From Acidobacteriota bacterium (GTDB lineage: Bacteria > Acidobacteriota > Blastocatellia > RBC074), in the NCBI GenBank assembly GCA_016789605.1, contig JAEUQO010000064.1:1-64000 (forward strand): a DNA stretch of 64,000 nt, read 5' to 3'. Below, piece after piece: positions 27,607-36,022 of this stretch. The first letter of the stretch is position 1. Each line of letters begins with the position of its first letter. The notes beneath the pieces are model-generated. The model was not told the DNA's origin. It saw only the letters and a program-made list of their open reading frames with translations, and did not search any database. The position numbers were made by a program, and so were the translations under genes.

Positions 27607-28968
27607 TTACCGGAGCAAATATTCGCCAGAGGTCGGCGGTTTGGCTGCAGCCTCTTCGGCTTCAACGGGCGGCAAACTGCGTCTGGGGCGCAAACTCAGT
27701 CTTCTGCCGGTAATCAACCGCGCGCCACGTTGATAGGTGAAATACGACCACGCCCAGTTGAACATCACGGCCAGCCGATTACGAAATCCGATCAAAAAGA
27801 AAATGTGAACCAGCAGCCAGGCCATCCAGGCGGGAAAACCGCTCAGCCGCAACTTGCCTAGTTCGGCGGTTGCTGCCTTGCGACCAATGGTCGCCATACT
27901 GCCTTTGTCAAAGTAATGGAACGGTTCGTAGGCTTTGCCCGCCAGATCCAGCTGGATGTTGTGTGCGACGTGCCGACCCATTTGCATTGCGACTGGACTG
28001 ACGCCCGGCAGCGGTTTGCCGTCCTGTTCCAGTTGCGTCATGTCGCCGATGGCGAAAACGTTTTTCTGTCCGGGGACGGTCAAATCGGGCTGAATTTTGA
28101 TGCGTCCGGCACGATCCAACGGCACGCCAAGCTGGCGCGTCAACGCCGTGGCTTGTACGCCTGCGCCCCAGATGACGGTAGCGGCGTTGATGCGCTCTGC
28201 GCCAAACAACACGCCTTTTTCGTCAATTTGCGTGACGTGCGAACCTGTGCGGACGGTGACGCCCAGCGCTGCCAATTGCCGCGCCGCGCTTTCAGATAAC
28301 GCCGGGGCAAAACTCGGCAGAATCTTCGGCCCGCCTTCCAGCAAGAGAATTTCAGCGGCTTCCGGGTTGATCGTGCGAAAGTCGCGCGCCAGCACAAAGC
28401 GCGCCAATTCGGCGACTGCGCCTGCCAGTTCGACGCCGGTCGGCCCGCCGCCCACAACCACAAAGGTCAGCAATTCACGTCGCCGTTGCGGGTGGTCTTC
28501 TTTTTCTGCCGCTTCAAACGCCAACAAGACACGACGGCGGATTTCAACGGCGTCATCCAGGTCTTTCAAACCCGGCGCAAATTTTTCCCAGTCGTCGTGA
28601 CCGAAATAGCTGGTGCGTCCGCCGGTTGCCAACACCAGATAGTCATAACGTAATTCTTCATCGTGGATGCCATCGTGCAATTGCACCGTCTGGTTTGCGA
28701 AATCCACTGCGGTGGCTTCCGCCAGCAACACAGAGGCGTTTTTTTGTTTGCGCAAGATAGAACGGATTGGCGCGGCAATATCCGCCGGCGAAAGTCCCGC
28801 CATCGCAACTTGATACAGCAACGGCTGGAACAAATGATGATTGGTGCGATCTACCACGGTGACTTTGACTGGGGCATTGTCGAGAGATTGCGCTGCCGTC
28901 AGTCCTCCAAAGCCTCCACCAATAATGACGACGTGGGGGTGTGCGGCCAGATGGTTCAATTTCGTCAT
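27607..28968 (-). CDS. ndh: type II NADH dehydrogenase (NDH-2)
   Basis: 453 residues. The FAD-binding Rossmann motif is VVIIGGGFGGLTAAQSL at the N-terminus and the NAD(P)H-binding motif is FVVVGGGPTGVELAGAVAEL near the middle. NVFAIGDMTQ closes the FAD site and QMGRHVAHNI marks the quinone-side region. The C-terminal hydrophobic/amphipathic segment (AWMAWLLVHIFFLIGFRNR) fits membrane attachment. It transfers electrons from NADH to quinone without pumping protons. ATG at 28968 lies behind AGGAGAAGG; the ORF extends 20 codons further upstream without support. Confidence 0.92.
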   Translation of the reverse strand: MTKLNHLAAHPHVVIIGGGFGGLTAAQSLDNAPVKVTVVDRTNHHLFQPLLYQVAMAGLSPADIAAPIRSILRKQKNASVLLAEATAVDFANQTVQLHDGIHDEELRYDYLVLATGGRTSYFGHDDWEKFAPGLKDLDDAVEIRRRVLLAFEAAEKEDHPQRRRELLTFVVVGGGPTGVELAGAVAELARFVLARDFRTINPEAAEILLLEGGPKILPSFAPALSESAARQLAALGVTVRTGSHVTQIDEKGVLFGAERINAATVIWGAGVQATALTRQLGVPLDRAGRIKIQPDLTVPGQKNVFAIGDMTQLEQDGKPLPGVSPVAMQMGRHVAHNIQLDLAGKAYEPFHYFDKGSMATIGRKAATAELGKLRLSGFPAWMAWLLVHIFFLIGFRNRLAVMFNWAWSYFTYQRGARLITGRRLSLRPRRSLPPVEAEEAAAKPPTSGEYLLR

Positions 28969-29111
28969 GATGTCCTTCTCCTGTCTCCTTTCGGTGTTGC
29001 TACCGAAATCACGCAGCGGCGTAGGCAAAGGTTACGATGGCGGGAGGAAAAATGATTCAGCAGATTGGGGAAAACAGCGCGCTGATGTGACCCGATTGGC
29101 GCAGGATTTGG

Positions 29112-29150
29112 CCAAGTGGCAGCGCGGTTTTTAGTGACACTGCCACTTGG
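29112..29150. terminator. hairpin downstream of the PQQ-repeat gene
   Basis: Eleven-base perfect arms (29112-29122 and 29140-29150) with a 17-base loop lie 15 bases beyond the stop of the minus-strand PQQ-repeat gene and before ndh. No T tract follows in that direction. Confidence 0.45.
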
Positions 29151-29165
29151 ATTTATCCAGATACA

Positions 29166-29501
29166 TTAGCTGGCGGACGCCGCCGTCGCGGCTGTTTGTG
29201 CGTCGCGGCGGCGCTTTTCTTCGGCGCTGACGACCTGATTGCCTGTTGTTGACGCAATCGTGATCAAGCCCAGGCCCAGCCCCGGCAATTTGTTGTGCCA
29301 GCGCAACTCACCATTGGCCGTATTCAGGCAGAAAATCTCGCCTTTGGTCGTGGCATAGAGGTTTTCGCCATCCAGCACAAGGTTCACGAAATCACCGCCC
29401 TTCAAGGAAAGCCGCCACAACTCTTCGCCGGTGCTGCGATTGAGCGCGACGACTGTGCCTTTGATGCCCAGAAAAATGACGTTCGCATTGGTTTTGGCCA
29501 T
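29166..29501 (-). CDS. small PQQ-repeat (beta-propeller blade) protein
   Basis: 111 residues. ATG at 29501 follows AAGGAG. About two PQQ-type blades are visible: GTVVALNRSTGEELWRLSL and GEIFCLNTANGELRWHNKL, each with the W-docking pattern of PQQ_2 repeats. Two blades cannot close a seven- or eight-bladed propeller alone, so the protein would have to assemble as a multimer or act as a partner. There is no signal peptide. The tail is rich in Ala, Arg and Lys. It lies 19 bases after hom on the same strand. Confidence 0.65.
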   Translation of the reverse strand: MAKTNANVIFLGIKGTVVALNRSTGEELWRLSLKGGDFVNLVLDGENLYATTKGEIFCLNTANGELRWHNKLPGLGLGLITIASTTGNQVVSAEEKRRRDAQTAATAASAS

Positions 29502-29520
29502 GTCAGAAGCTCCTTTCAAA

Positions 29521-30798
29521 TTAGATCAGGACGCGTAGTACTACGCCAATTTGCTTGGTTGTTGCTTGTGCGCTGATTTGTGTCAACGCCGCTTGCACCT
29601 GTTTTTCCTTCACGCGATGGGTCAGTAACACGATGGTTGCTGTGCCTTCGCTGTTGACGCCTTTTTGCGTGACGCTATGCAAACTGACGCCGTGTTCGCC
29701 AAAGGCGTGTCCCAGGGTGCCAATGACGCCCGGTGTGTCGTGCGTTTCCAGCCGTATGTAATAGGCGTTGGTGGTGTCGGCAATCGGGAAGATTTCGCAG
29801 GCCTCCGAACGGATCGGCAATTGAAAGTATTGCGCGAAATCCGGCAGCTTCAGGGCGCTGGCGATGTTGATGATGTCACCCACAACGGCGCTGGCGGTAG
29901 GGAAGCGTCCTGCGCCGGGGCCATAGAGCATGATTTCGCCGACGGCGCTGCCTTTGATGAAGATGGCGTTGTTGACGCCTTCGACGCTGGCCAGCGGATG
30001 GTGACGCGGCACCAGCATGGGATGCACGCGCACATCCAGTGCTTGTTCGTTGTCTTCGCCGGGTTGCGCCAGCCCGATCATTTTGATGCGGTAGCCGAAT
30101 TCGTTGGCCAGTTTGATATCGAGGTCGGTGATTTGGGTGATGCCTTGCCGATAGATTTTTTCGACTTCGATGGGAACTTGAAACGCCAGCGAAGACAGAA
30201 TCGAGATTTTATAAACGACATCGCGGCCTTCTACGTCGTCGGTCGGATCGGCTTCGGCATATCCGGCTGCCTGGGCTTCGCGCAGGGCATCGGCAAACGA
30301 CTGTTGCTCGCGCTCCATCTTGGTGAGGATGTAATTGGTCGTGCCGTTGACGATGCCTGCGACGCGGGCAATGCGGTTGGCCTGCAAACCGCGTTGCAGC
30401 GTCGAAATCAGCGGGATGCCGCCACCGACTGCGGCCTCAAAAAAGATCGTGACTTTGTGTTCGTTGGCCAGGGCAAATAGCTCCGGGCCATGTTTGGCGA
30501 TCAATTCCTTGTTGGCGGTGACGATATGTTTGCCATTGCTGATGGCGCGTTTGATGACTTCATAGGCCGGATCAATGCCGCCTGCGACTTCGACCAGCAT
30601 TTCGATGTCAGGATGGTCCGCCAGTTTGAAAGGATCGTCAGTCAGTTCGATATTAGCGAGTTCGAGTTCGCGGGGTTTATGGCGATCGCGTATGGCAATC
30701 GCGCGAATTTCAAATTGCGGGTTGTCTCGTAACAGTGCGACAACGCCTGTGCCGACTGTGCCCAGACCAAAAATTCCGAGAGTTGTTTTTGCCATCAT
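29521..30798 (-). CDS. hom: homoserine dehydrogenase with ACT domain
   Basis: 425 residues reducing aspartate semialdehyde to homoserine on the path to threonine and methionine. The Rossmann motif is GIFGLGTVGTGVVALL, the catalytic region contains GIVNGTTNYILTKM and YAEADPTDDVEGRD, and a C-terminal ACT domain (from about residue 345, ETHDTPGVIGTLG) is the usual site of feedback control by threonine. Tandem ATGs at 30798 and 30795 are the likely starts; the ribosome binding site is weak and the ORF continues 14 codons upstream. Confidence 0.93.
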   Translation of the reverse strand: MMAKTTLGIFGLGTVGTGVVALLRDNPQFEIRAIAIRDRHKPRELELANIELTDDPFKLADHPDIEMLVEVAGGIDPAYEVIKRAISNGKHIVTANKELIAKHGPELFALANEHKVTIFFEAAVGGGIPLISTLQRGLQANRIARVAGIVNGTTNYILTKMEREQQSFADALREAQAAGYAEADPTDDVEGRDVVYKISILSSLAFQVPIEVEKIYRQGITQITDLDIKLANEFGYRIKMIGLAQPGEDNEQALDVRVHPMLVPRHHPLASVEGVNNAIFIKGSAVGEIMLYGPGAGRFPTASAVVGDIINIASALKLPDFAQYFQLPIRSEACEIFPIADTTNAYYIRLETHDTPGVIGTLGHAFGEHGVSLHSVTQKGVNSEGTATIVLLTHRVKEKQVQAALTQISAQATTKQIGVVLRVLI

Positions 30799-30958
30799 AA
30801 GAGTTCGGGAACGAGGTAAATCGTGAGTTGGTTTGTGCAAAGAAGGCGAAGCTTACCGGGCGCAGTTGTCTGATGCAATCGCAGAAGACGGAAAATGTCA
30901 CGATTGGCTGGCCGGATAATTGCAAGAGAAGCGTCGCCAGGCCGTTCAGGGGGCGTGT

Positions 30959-30987
30959 TTGACAGTCGTACGGTTGTCCAGTACTTT
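30959..30987 (+). promoter_or_regulatory. candidate sigma70 promoter
   Basis: A perfect TTGACA at 30959 is followed by 17 bases and TACTTT at 30982, 52 bases before the start of the next plus-strand gene. An imperfect 18-base palindrome (30961-30978) overlaps the spacer and could be an operator. Confidence 0.4.
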
Positions 30988-31039
30988 GAGTGCGGCTGCC
31001 GGAGCAGCAAATAACGATCAAAATTGATAGAGGGTGATG

Positions 31040-31621
31040 ATGAGAACACTGTTTGAAGATACAGAACTGCGGGCTGACCTGGAGGATGAAAATCGGGGCA
31101 AGGCGAGCAAACACTTGCTGTTGAGTTTGTGGTTTGTCGCGTTGGTTTTTTTGGCAGGAACCTGGGGCGTCTATCGTTGGGCGATGAGCCGTCCGGCGCC
31201 ATTGCCGCCGCCGCCGCCGGTTTCGCTTGATGATTTGCGGCAAACTGGCGCTGCGTTCAGCGCCTTCAATACGTTAATACGCGAAGGTAAATGGACCGAA
31301 GCCGAAGCGATGCTTTCAACCGCTGCTCGCCAGCGATTGATGGATGAGAAAAAGACGCTGAGCGAAAGTTTGCTGGATAAATTCAAAGACCTGAAACTGG
31401 TCGAGACGGCTTCGACGCCCAGCATTGACCGCAGCATCCCAGGGCAATTTCGGCAGGATTTCGTGTATGTCTTAACGGATGAGCAAGCCACCAGAACAGA
31501 ACAGAAAATCATTCCGTTGGTGCTGGTGATTGAGAACGGCAAGATCGTGTTGAATAGCTGGTGGGATGACAAACAACCGCCAGAGGGAGAGAAAAAGCCG
31601 GAAGAGCAAAAGAAAGCCTAG
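31040..31621 (+). CDS. membrane-anchored protein of unknown function
   Basis: 193 residues. A charged cytoplasmic N-terminus (1-24) precedes one membrane helix (about 25-47) and a proline run (APLPPPPPVS). An extracytoplasmic domain follows with helical SAFNTLIREGKWTEAEAML and a strand-rich end (KIIPLVLVIENGKIVLNSWW). The last 17 residues are charged (KKPEEQKKA). The shape suggests a small NTF2/DUF4878-like lumicin domain fold at best, but no family is recognised. The middle of three in-phase starts is uncertain; ATG at 31040 has AGAGGG five bases away. Confidence 0.6.
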   Translation: MRTLFEDTELRADLEDENRGKASKHLLLSLWFVALVFLAGTWGVYRWAMSRPAPLPPPPPVSLDDLRQTGAAFSAFNTLIREGKWTEAEAMLSTAARQRLMDEKKTLSESLLDKFKDLKLVETASTPSIDRSIPGQFRQDFVYVLTDEQATRTEQKIIPLVLVIENGKIVLNSWWDDKQPPEGEKKPEEQKKA

Positions 31622-31780
31622 CCGGATTGTTTGATCGGGTTATCGCTATTTGAGTGTGTGCTTCTTGAACCTCGTTGGCACGATCAATCCGAGCCAACGA
31701 GGGGTCTTGGTGAGGCGAAAACAGGCCAGATTGTTGCTGTTTGAGATTGCTGCTGCTTTCTCGCACTCTCCAGAGTAGAG

Positions 31781-31883
31781 CTAAATCAGAACACGCGACA
31801 TTGGTACACGACAAAGTCAGGGTGCCAATATTCATCCGAATGTTTAAGCGTCGCGTGTTCTGATGACGGCTGTTACGATTTAG
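31781..31883. repeat. MITE-like inverted-repeat element, copy 1
   Basis: This 103-base intergenic segment recurs at 46407-46508 with about six differences. Perfect 15-base arms (31785-31799 and 31850-31864) would pair. Between them are two smaller possible hairpins (31800-31829 and 31830-31841). The similarity continues 19 bases past the right arm. The outermost bases read CTAAATC and GATTTAG, with a TA at each end as expected from IS630/Tc1-type insertion. No coding potential is present. Confidence 0.8.
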
Positions 31884-31937
31884 ACAAAGTGAAAGGGCGT
31901 AGCGAAGTTACTTCGCTACGCCCTTTCACTTTGTCTA
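31881..31937. terminator. 57-bp perfect palindrome between convergent genes
   Basis: Arms of 28 bases (31881-31908 and 31910-31937) are perfectly complementary around a single central base. It lies between the 3' ends of the gene ending at 31621 and the FecR gene, whose stop is 15 bases away. The A-rich outer left arm and T-rich outer right arm fit a bidirectional terminator, but the length is exceptional. Confidence 0.75.
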
Positions 31938-31951
31938 GCTCTTGGAAACTG

Positions 31952-33097
31952 TTACGGACGTGACGGACCCGCCGGGCGACCGCCGCCGCCGGAATCCGAG
32001 CGAGTCGGAGCGGCTGCCGGAAGTGTGCTTGTCGCGGCAGGAGCTGCGGACGGCATCGCGACACTGCGCGATCCGCCGAATCCGCCAAACCCGCCATCCG
32101 GTGCGCCTGTCGGAGTGTCGGCAATACGACGTCCTTCGATTTCGCGCCGAACCGGAGCGCGGTCACTGCCCGTCACGATGCGGGCCGGAGGATTGGCAAC
32201 GTTTCCGCCGCCGCCAGTGTTGCCCCAGCCACCTCCGGGATAGTAACCCCAGTAGCCATAACCGTACGGCCAGTAGTAAGCGTAATCCCGGTAGGAGCGG
32301 AAGAAACCGAACCCATATGGCGAATAGAAAATGCCACGGGACGGGATGAAGGTGTAGCAGTTGTAGAACGGATCATACAACCAACCAAACGTCATCGGGC
32401 TGATTGCACGCGAACGACGCAGCGCCGATCCGTTGGCAGCCATAAGGGTGTTGGCGCGGTCAAAGCACCAGCGGTCAAAATCGTCCGCCGCGTCTTTGTC
32501 CAATTTGGCCAATTCAGGTTTGGGGGTGCCGGTCAATTGGGCGACTTTGCCGCGTCCCACTTTGACGGCGCTCTTGTTGGCCAGATCGCTAGGCGAACCG
32601 ATGAACAATTCGCCTTGCCGGACGGCCACCAAGGTCACAGAACCTTTCGCATCAATGCGGTGCAGACCTTCTTTGGCGATGGTTACTGTGCCGTTGGGCG
32701 TGACGATTTCAATCGGTGTTTTCTTGTCGAGCTCGCCCACTTCAATGTTGGCCGAACCTTTGAGCAGCTCAAACCGAACTTCGGTCAAGTTGGTGGAGAT
32801 CGCGCGCACCGCAGAATTTTCGTTCAGGCGCAGATACGAGCCAGGATTGAGCAGCAGCTCTGCGCGGCTGTTGACGTCGGTGAAAATCCGGTCTCCGTCA
32901 CGCATTTGCGTGCCCAACGAAGCGCGTCCCTTCTCGCCTTCTTCGCTGTCGTGACGCAGGATGAACACCTTGCCGTCGGCGCGGTTGATAAAACCTGCTT
33001 TACTGGAAATCAGATGTTGCGCTTGAGCAGCAACGCTCAACAACAGGGCCAGAGCAAGTGATGCGGTCTTGGCAAAGGACATTTTGCTGACTTTCAT
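31952..33097 (-). CDS. FecR-domain secreted protein
   Basis: 381 residues. ATG at 33097 follows a consensus AAGGAGG. A signal peptide (1-27, ending AAQAQ) leads to a FecR-like beta domain at about 40-175: GDRIFTDVNSRAELLLNPG, YLRLNENSAVRAI, FELLKGSANIEV and TPNGTVTIAKEG. Next comes a predicted helical segment around DDFDRWCFDRANTL. The end (about 235-381) is low-complexity, first Tyr/Gly/Phe-rich, then Gly/Pro/Ala/Ser-rich. Such proteins are frequent in Acidobacteria; unlike classical FecR there is no inner-membrane helix after the signal, so an anti-sigma role is unlikely. Probably a surface or periplasmic structural protein. Confidence 0.8.
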   Translation of the reverse strand: MKVSKMSFAKTASLALALLLSVAAQAQHLISSKAGFINRADGKVFILRHDSEEGEKGRASLGTQMRDGDRIFTDVNSRAELLLNPGSYLRLNENSAVRAISTNLTEVRFELLKGSANIEVGELDKKTPIEIVTPNGTVTIAKEGLHRIDAKGSVTLVAVRQGELFIGSPSDLANKSAVKVGRGKVAQLTGTPKPELAKLDKDAADDFDRWCFDRANTLMAANGSALRRSRAISPMTFGWLYDPFYNCYTFIPSRGIFYSPYGFGFFRSYRDYAYYWPYGYGYWGYYPGGGWGNTGGGGNVANPPARIVTGSDRAPVRREIEGRRIADTPTGAPDGGFGGFGGSRSVAMPSAAPAATSTLPAAAPTRSDSGGGGRPAGPSRP

Positions 33098-33293
33098 ATC
33101 GGCCTCCTTGCGCGACATTGGCGATCATTTTGCGTCGCGCCCTAGATACTATCGTGGTTGATCCGCAATCCTGAAATTGCCCCCTCAGTCTACCTTTGCT
33201 TGAGGCGCGAGAAAAGCGTTCCGCGCAAAACTGTGAACTTTATTTTGCGGTCGAGACGGTTTGCTGGTAACGCCAAACTGTATGCAGATTAGG

Positions 33294-34244
33294 CTATGCC
33301 AGTGCGGCGACATGCGCCCGCACGGTTTGCCCCAGTGTTTGCAGGTTATAACCACCTTCCAGGCAAGAGACGACACGGCCTTGTCCGCTGTCGCGCGCCA
33401 CTTCGCATAAACGTCTGGTCATTTGTTGATAGCTGTCATCCGTCAGTAGCATTTGTCCCAGTGGATCAGAGAGGTGTGCGTCAAATCCGGCTGAGATCAG
33501 GACCAAATCAGGAGCAAACGTTTTGCTGATGGCGGCCAGGCCCTCTTCAAATAAACGCAGATAATCTTCGGCGGAAGTCATGGCGTGAACAGGGATGTTG
33601 AGCGTATAGCCTTCGCCTTCGCGCACGCCACGTTCACTGGCACTGCCTGTGCCGGGATACCACGGATATTGATGCAAGCTGTAATAAAACACCGTGGGGT
33701 CATCGTAAAAGATGTCTTGTGTCCCGTTGCCGTGGTGCACATCGAAATCCATGATCAGGACACGTTTGATCTGTTCTGGATACGTTGTCTGGGCATAGCG
33801 GGCCGCGACCGCGACGTTGTTATAGAGGCAAAAGCCCATAGCCTGGCCGACCGTGGCGTGATGACCGGGGGGACGGCAAGCGACAAACGCGCTTTGCGCT
33901 TCTTGCTTGACGACCGCATCCACCGCACGACACGCACCGCCAGCCGCAAGGCGTGCCGCCAAATCGGAGTTCTCTGAAACCACCGTATCCGAATCGAGCG
34001 CGATGTGTTCAAACATCATGGCCTGCAGGCAGGCTTGTCCGACACGGGTGATGGCGCGTTCGGTATGACAGCGCAAAAGCTCTTCTGGCGTAGCCGGTCG
34101 TGGCGGAATTTTGGTCAGGTCCTGCCAGAAATCCTGATCGGCGAGCAATCCCTGCATTACAGCCTGGTATCGTTCGCGGCGTTCAGGATGATCGCCAGTG
34201 TCATGTTTGAGAAAATCTTCTGAGTGGATGATTGCCGTAGTCAT
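33294..34244 (-). CDS. histone deacetylase / acetoin-utilisation family hydrolase
   Basis: 316 residues of the zinc-dependent arginase/deacetylase fold. RPPGHHATVGQAMGFCLYNN gives the catalytic His pair. DFDVHHGNGTQDIF and SAGFDAHLSDP provide the Asp/His/Asp zinc ligands, and LEGGYNL carries the late Gly-Gly-Tyr. It removes acyl groups from an amide; substrates in bacteria include acetylated lysines, polyamines and small molecules. ATG at 34244 gives the family N-terminus (AIIHSEDFLKHDTGDHPERR); the ribosome binding site is poor. Confidence 0.9.
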   Translation of the reverse strand: MTTAIIHSEDFLKHDTGDHPERRERYQAVMQGLLADQDFWQDLTKIPPRPATPEELLRCHTERAITRVGQACLQAMMFEHIALDSDTVVSENSDLAARLAAGGACRAVDAVVKQEAQSAFVACRPPGHHATVGQAMGFCLYNNVAVAARYAQTTYPEQIKRVLIMDFDVHHGNGTQDIFYDDPTVFYYSLHQYPWYPGTGSASERGVREGEGYTLNIPVHAMTSAEDYLRLFEEGLAAISKTFAPDLVLISAGFDAHLSDPLGQMLLTDDSYQQMTRRLCEVARDSGQGRVVSCLEGGYNLQTLGQTVRAHVAALA

Positions 34245-34423
34245 GGCCGGGATACTACGCGCGGCTGTCTGAATTGGCAACGAATTGACCGGAACGCGTG
34301 TTTTCTGACGTTCGACGAGGATTTTGCCGTCAGTTTCTGGACTGGCACCGGGTTTGCTCAGTAAGATGACAGCAATTCATTTGTTTACCCAGAATTTGGT
34401 TCAATTACCGGTAAGGAGAGCGC

Positions 34424-35269
34424 TTGACGAAGCAAACTACAGTTGTCGTGATTTTTCTCGCGGCCCTGACGTTCGCTGGCTTCGTCATTGTGTCCAACCT
34501 GGTCAGCCCTCCGAATCCGAAACCGGTACTGCCCAAATCAGCCACGGCGCTTCCATCACCGACGAGCACGCCGCCTGTCGCGAGTGTGCCGCCCGCACAG
34601 GGCAAAAGCACTCCCTCTGATGGCGTTTGGCGTGCGGAGTTGGGAGAGGCCCAAAACCTGCTCGAACGGCTTCACAAAGAAGTGACCGACAACGATTGGC
34701 AGAACGCGCAAACGCATTTCGCTGAATTTGAGCGCAAGACCCAGCAACTGCCTGCGCCACAACTGAATCATCCAGATATTTCGCCGGTGTTACAGGATTT
34801 TCTGGCCTTGTACCGCGTGCAACTATCACGGGCGTTAAACGAACGCGACAGCGCCAAAGGGCGTTTTGCCGTTAATCAGCTTTACGGCATTGTCAGCGAA
34901 CAACGCGCGCGGTTCGGGACCAGAGGGCTGCCGCTCGAATATCAGCGCATACGGTTTTTGTTGCGTGAAGTCGAGATGTGGAACGAAACCGGTGACGACG
35001 AGATGTTGCGAGTGCGCAAGGCCGCGTTGCAAGATGCCTGGAAAGACATGCGGCCTGTTGTGCTTGCCCGTCGTAATGGCGGCGAACAGGTCAAAAACCT
35101 GGATGGTTTGTTGGAAAAGCTTGCGCGCGCCAGCCAAGCCAGTGAAATCACACAACTGTTGCCGGAATTCGACAAAGAACTAGACCTGGTCAACAACCTC
35201 TTTCAACGCCAGGCGCGTTCCGGCGGAACCCTCAACGGTTCTGCCAAAACGACAGAAGACGACGAATAG
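34424..35269 (+). CDS. membrane-anchored helical protein of unknown function
   Basis: 281 residues. The TTG start is supported by AAGGAG eight bases upstream. One membrane helix (about 6-27) is followed by a Pro/Ser/Thr linker (30-65). An entirely helical, highly charged domain (70-265) follows, with amphipathic stretches such as RAELGEAQNLLERLHKEV and YQRIRFLLREVEMW. The C-terminus is acidic. The composition fits a periplasmic or cytoplasmic spacer or coiled-coil protein. No family recognised. Confidence 0.65.
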   Translation: MTKQTTVVVIFLAALTFAGFVIVSNLVSPPNPKPVLPKSATALPSPTSTPPVASVPPAQGKSTPSDGVWRAELGEAQNLLERLHKEVTDNDWQNAQTHFAEFERKTQQLPAPQLNHPDISPVLQDFLALYRVQLSRALNERDSAKGRFAVNQLYGIVSEQRARFGTRGLPLEYQRIRFLLREVEMWNETGDDEMLRVRKAALQDAWKDMRPVVLARRNGGEQVKNLDGLLEKLARASQASEITQLLPEFDKELDLVNNLFQRQARSGGTLNGSAKTTEDDE

Positions 35270-35682
35270 CGTCGCGGCTATCCATTCGCTCTCGGCAAAT
35301 CCAAAGGACATTTACAGGAACTTGGCTTACCTATTCATGCGGTACTGCGCACACCTGTCGCGGTGCACATCTCGCGTGTCGGGAGCTGCCAAACTTTGGA
35401 CAATGTTTCCAAAATATCAGCCGTGGCGGATGTGTCGTGTGTGCGCCAAAAGCGCCACAGTTCAGGCAGGAAAAGCGGCTTTCAGTCAGCCGAACCGCCA
35501 CAAAATGGCAACAAGTTCTTTCAATCCAGCCGAAATCGAAGTCACAACCACAGCCAAACGCAAACAATTTTGTTGGCACATCGGTTGCACAAGTGAGCGT
35601 GGAAGCAAAACGTGGCACACGCCACACTATATGTGTTTCCTTTTTGAACCTTACATTTCAACGACTTTTCAAGGAGAACCTT
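35270..35682. other. intergenic region without a supported gene
   Basis: 413 bases with open frames on both strands that show no ribosome binding sites or protein-like composition. The last 70 bases contain a small GTGGC/GCCAC hairpin (35612-35625) and an AT-rich TATATG, possibly the promoter of the lysine-rich protein. Confidence 0.5.
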
Positions 35683-35937
35683 ATGAAGAAACTGATCGCT
35701 GCTGTGCTGATGGTTGGCTTGTTGACGATGGGTGCTTTCGCGCAAGACAAACCGGCTGACAAACCCGCCGAAAAGAAAGCGATGGCCAAGAAGGCTGCTC
35801 CGGCGAAGAAAGAAGAAGCCGCTGCTGCTACCACGGAAGAGGCTGGCAAAGGAAAGAAGAAAGCTGCCAAGAAAAAAGCTGCTAAGAAAGAAGACGCCAA
35901 GAAAGAAGAAGGCGCTGCTCCTGCCAAGAAAAACTAG
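35683..35937 (+). CDS. exported Lys/Ala-rich low-complexity protein
   Basis: 84 residues behind a consensus AAGGAG site. A clean signal peptide (1-21, LIAAVLMVGLLTMGAFA) is followed by about 64 residues made mostly of Lys, Ala and Glu, with repeated AAKK/AKKE blocks and about 21 lysines. The mature chain resembles the tail of histone H1 or bacterial nucleoid proteins, yet it is addressed out of the cytoplasm. It may bind anionic polymers (DNA, LPS, exopolysaccharide) in the envelope; that is inference. A bidirectional-looking terminator follows. Confidence 0.8.
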   Translation: MKKLIAAVLMVGLLTMGAFAQDKPADKPAEKKAMAKKAAPAKKEEAAAATTEEAGKGKKKAAKKKAAKKEDAKKEEGAAPAKKN

Positions 35938-35965
35938 CTTTGGTTTTCAGGCAAGCGTGTTATCT

Positions 35966-36013
35966 AAAATCAGCTTTCGTGGCGGCCAAGCCGCTGGCGA
36001 AAGCTGATTTTTT
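35966..36013. terminator. bidirectional terminator
   Basis: Fourteen-base perfect outer arms (35966-35979 and 35998-36011) enclose a further GCGG/CCGC stem. A-tract on the left and TTTTTT on the right serve both convergent genes (lysine-rich protein and the sigma54 regulator, whose stop is at 36023). Confidence 0.85.
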
Positions 36014-36022
36014 ATTGGGCGG

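Noticed and set aside
29665-30480. 271-codon open frame opposite hom
   Set aside because: Exact antisense of a clear homoserine dehydrogenase; composition is that of a reversed coding frame.
35322-35759. 145-codon frame across the gap before the lysine-rich protein
   Set aside because: Runs into the lysine-rich gene in another frame, lacks a ribosome binding site and resembles no protein.
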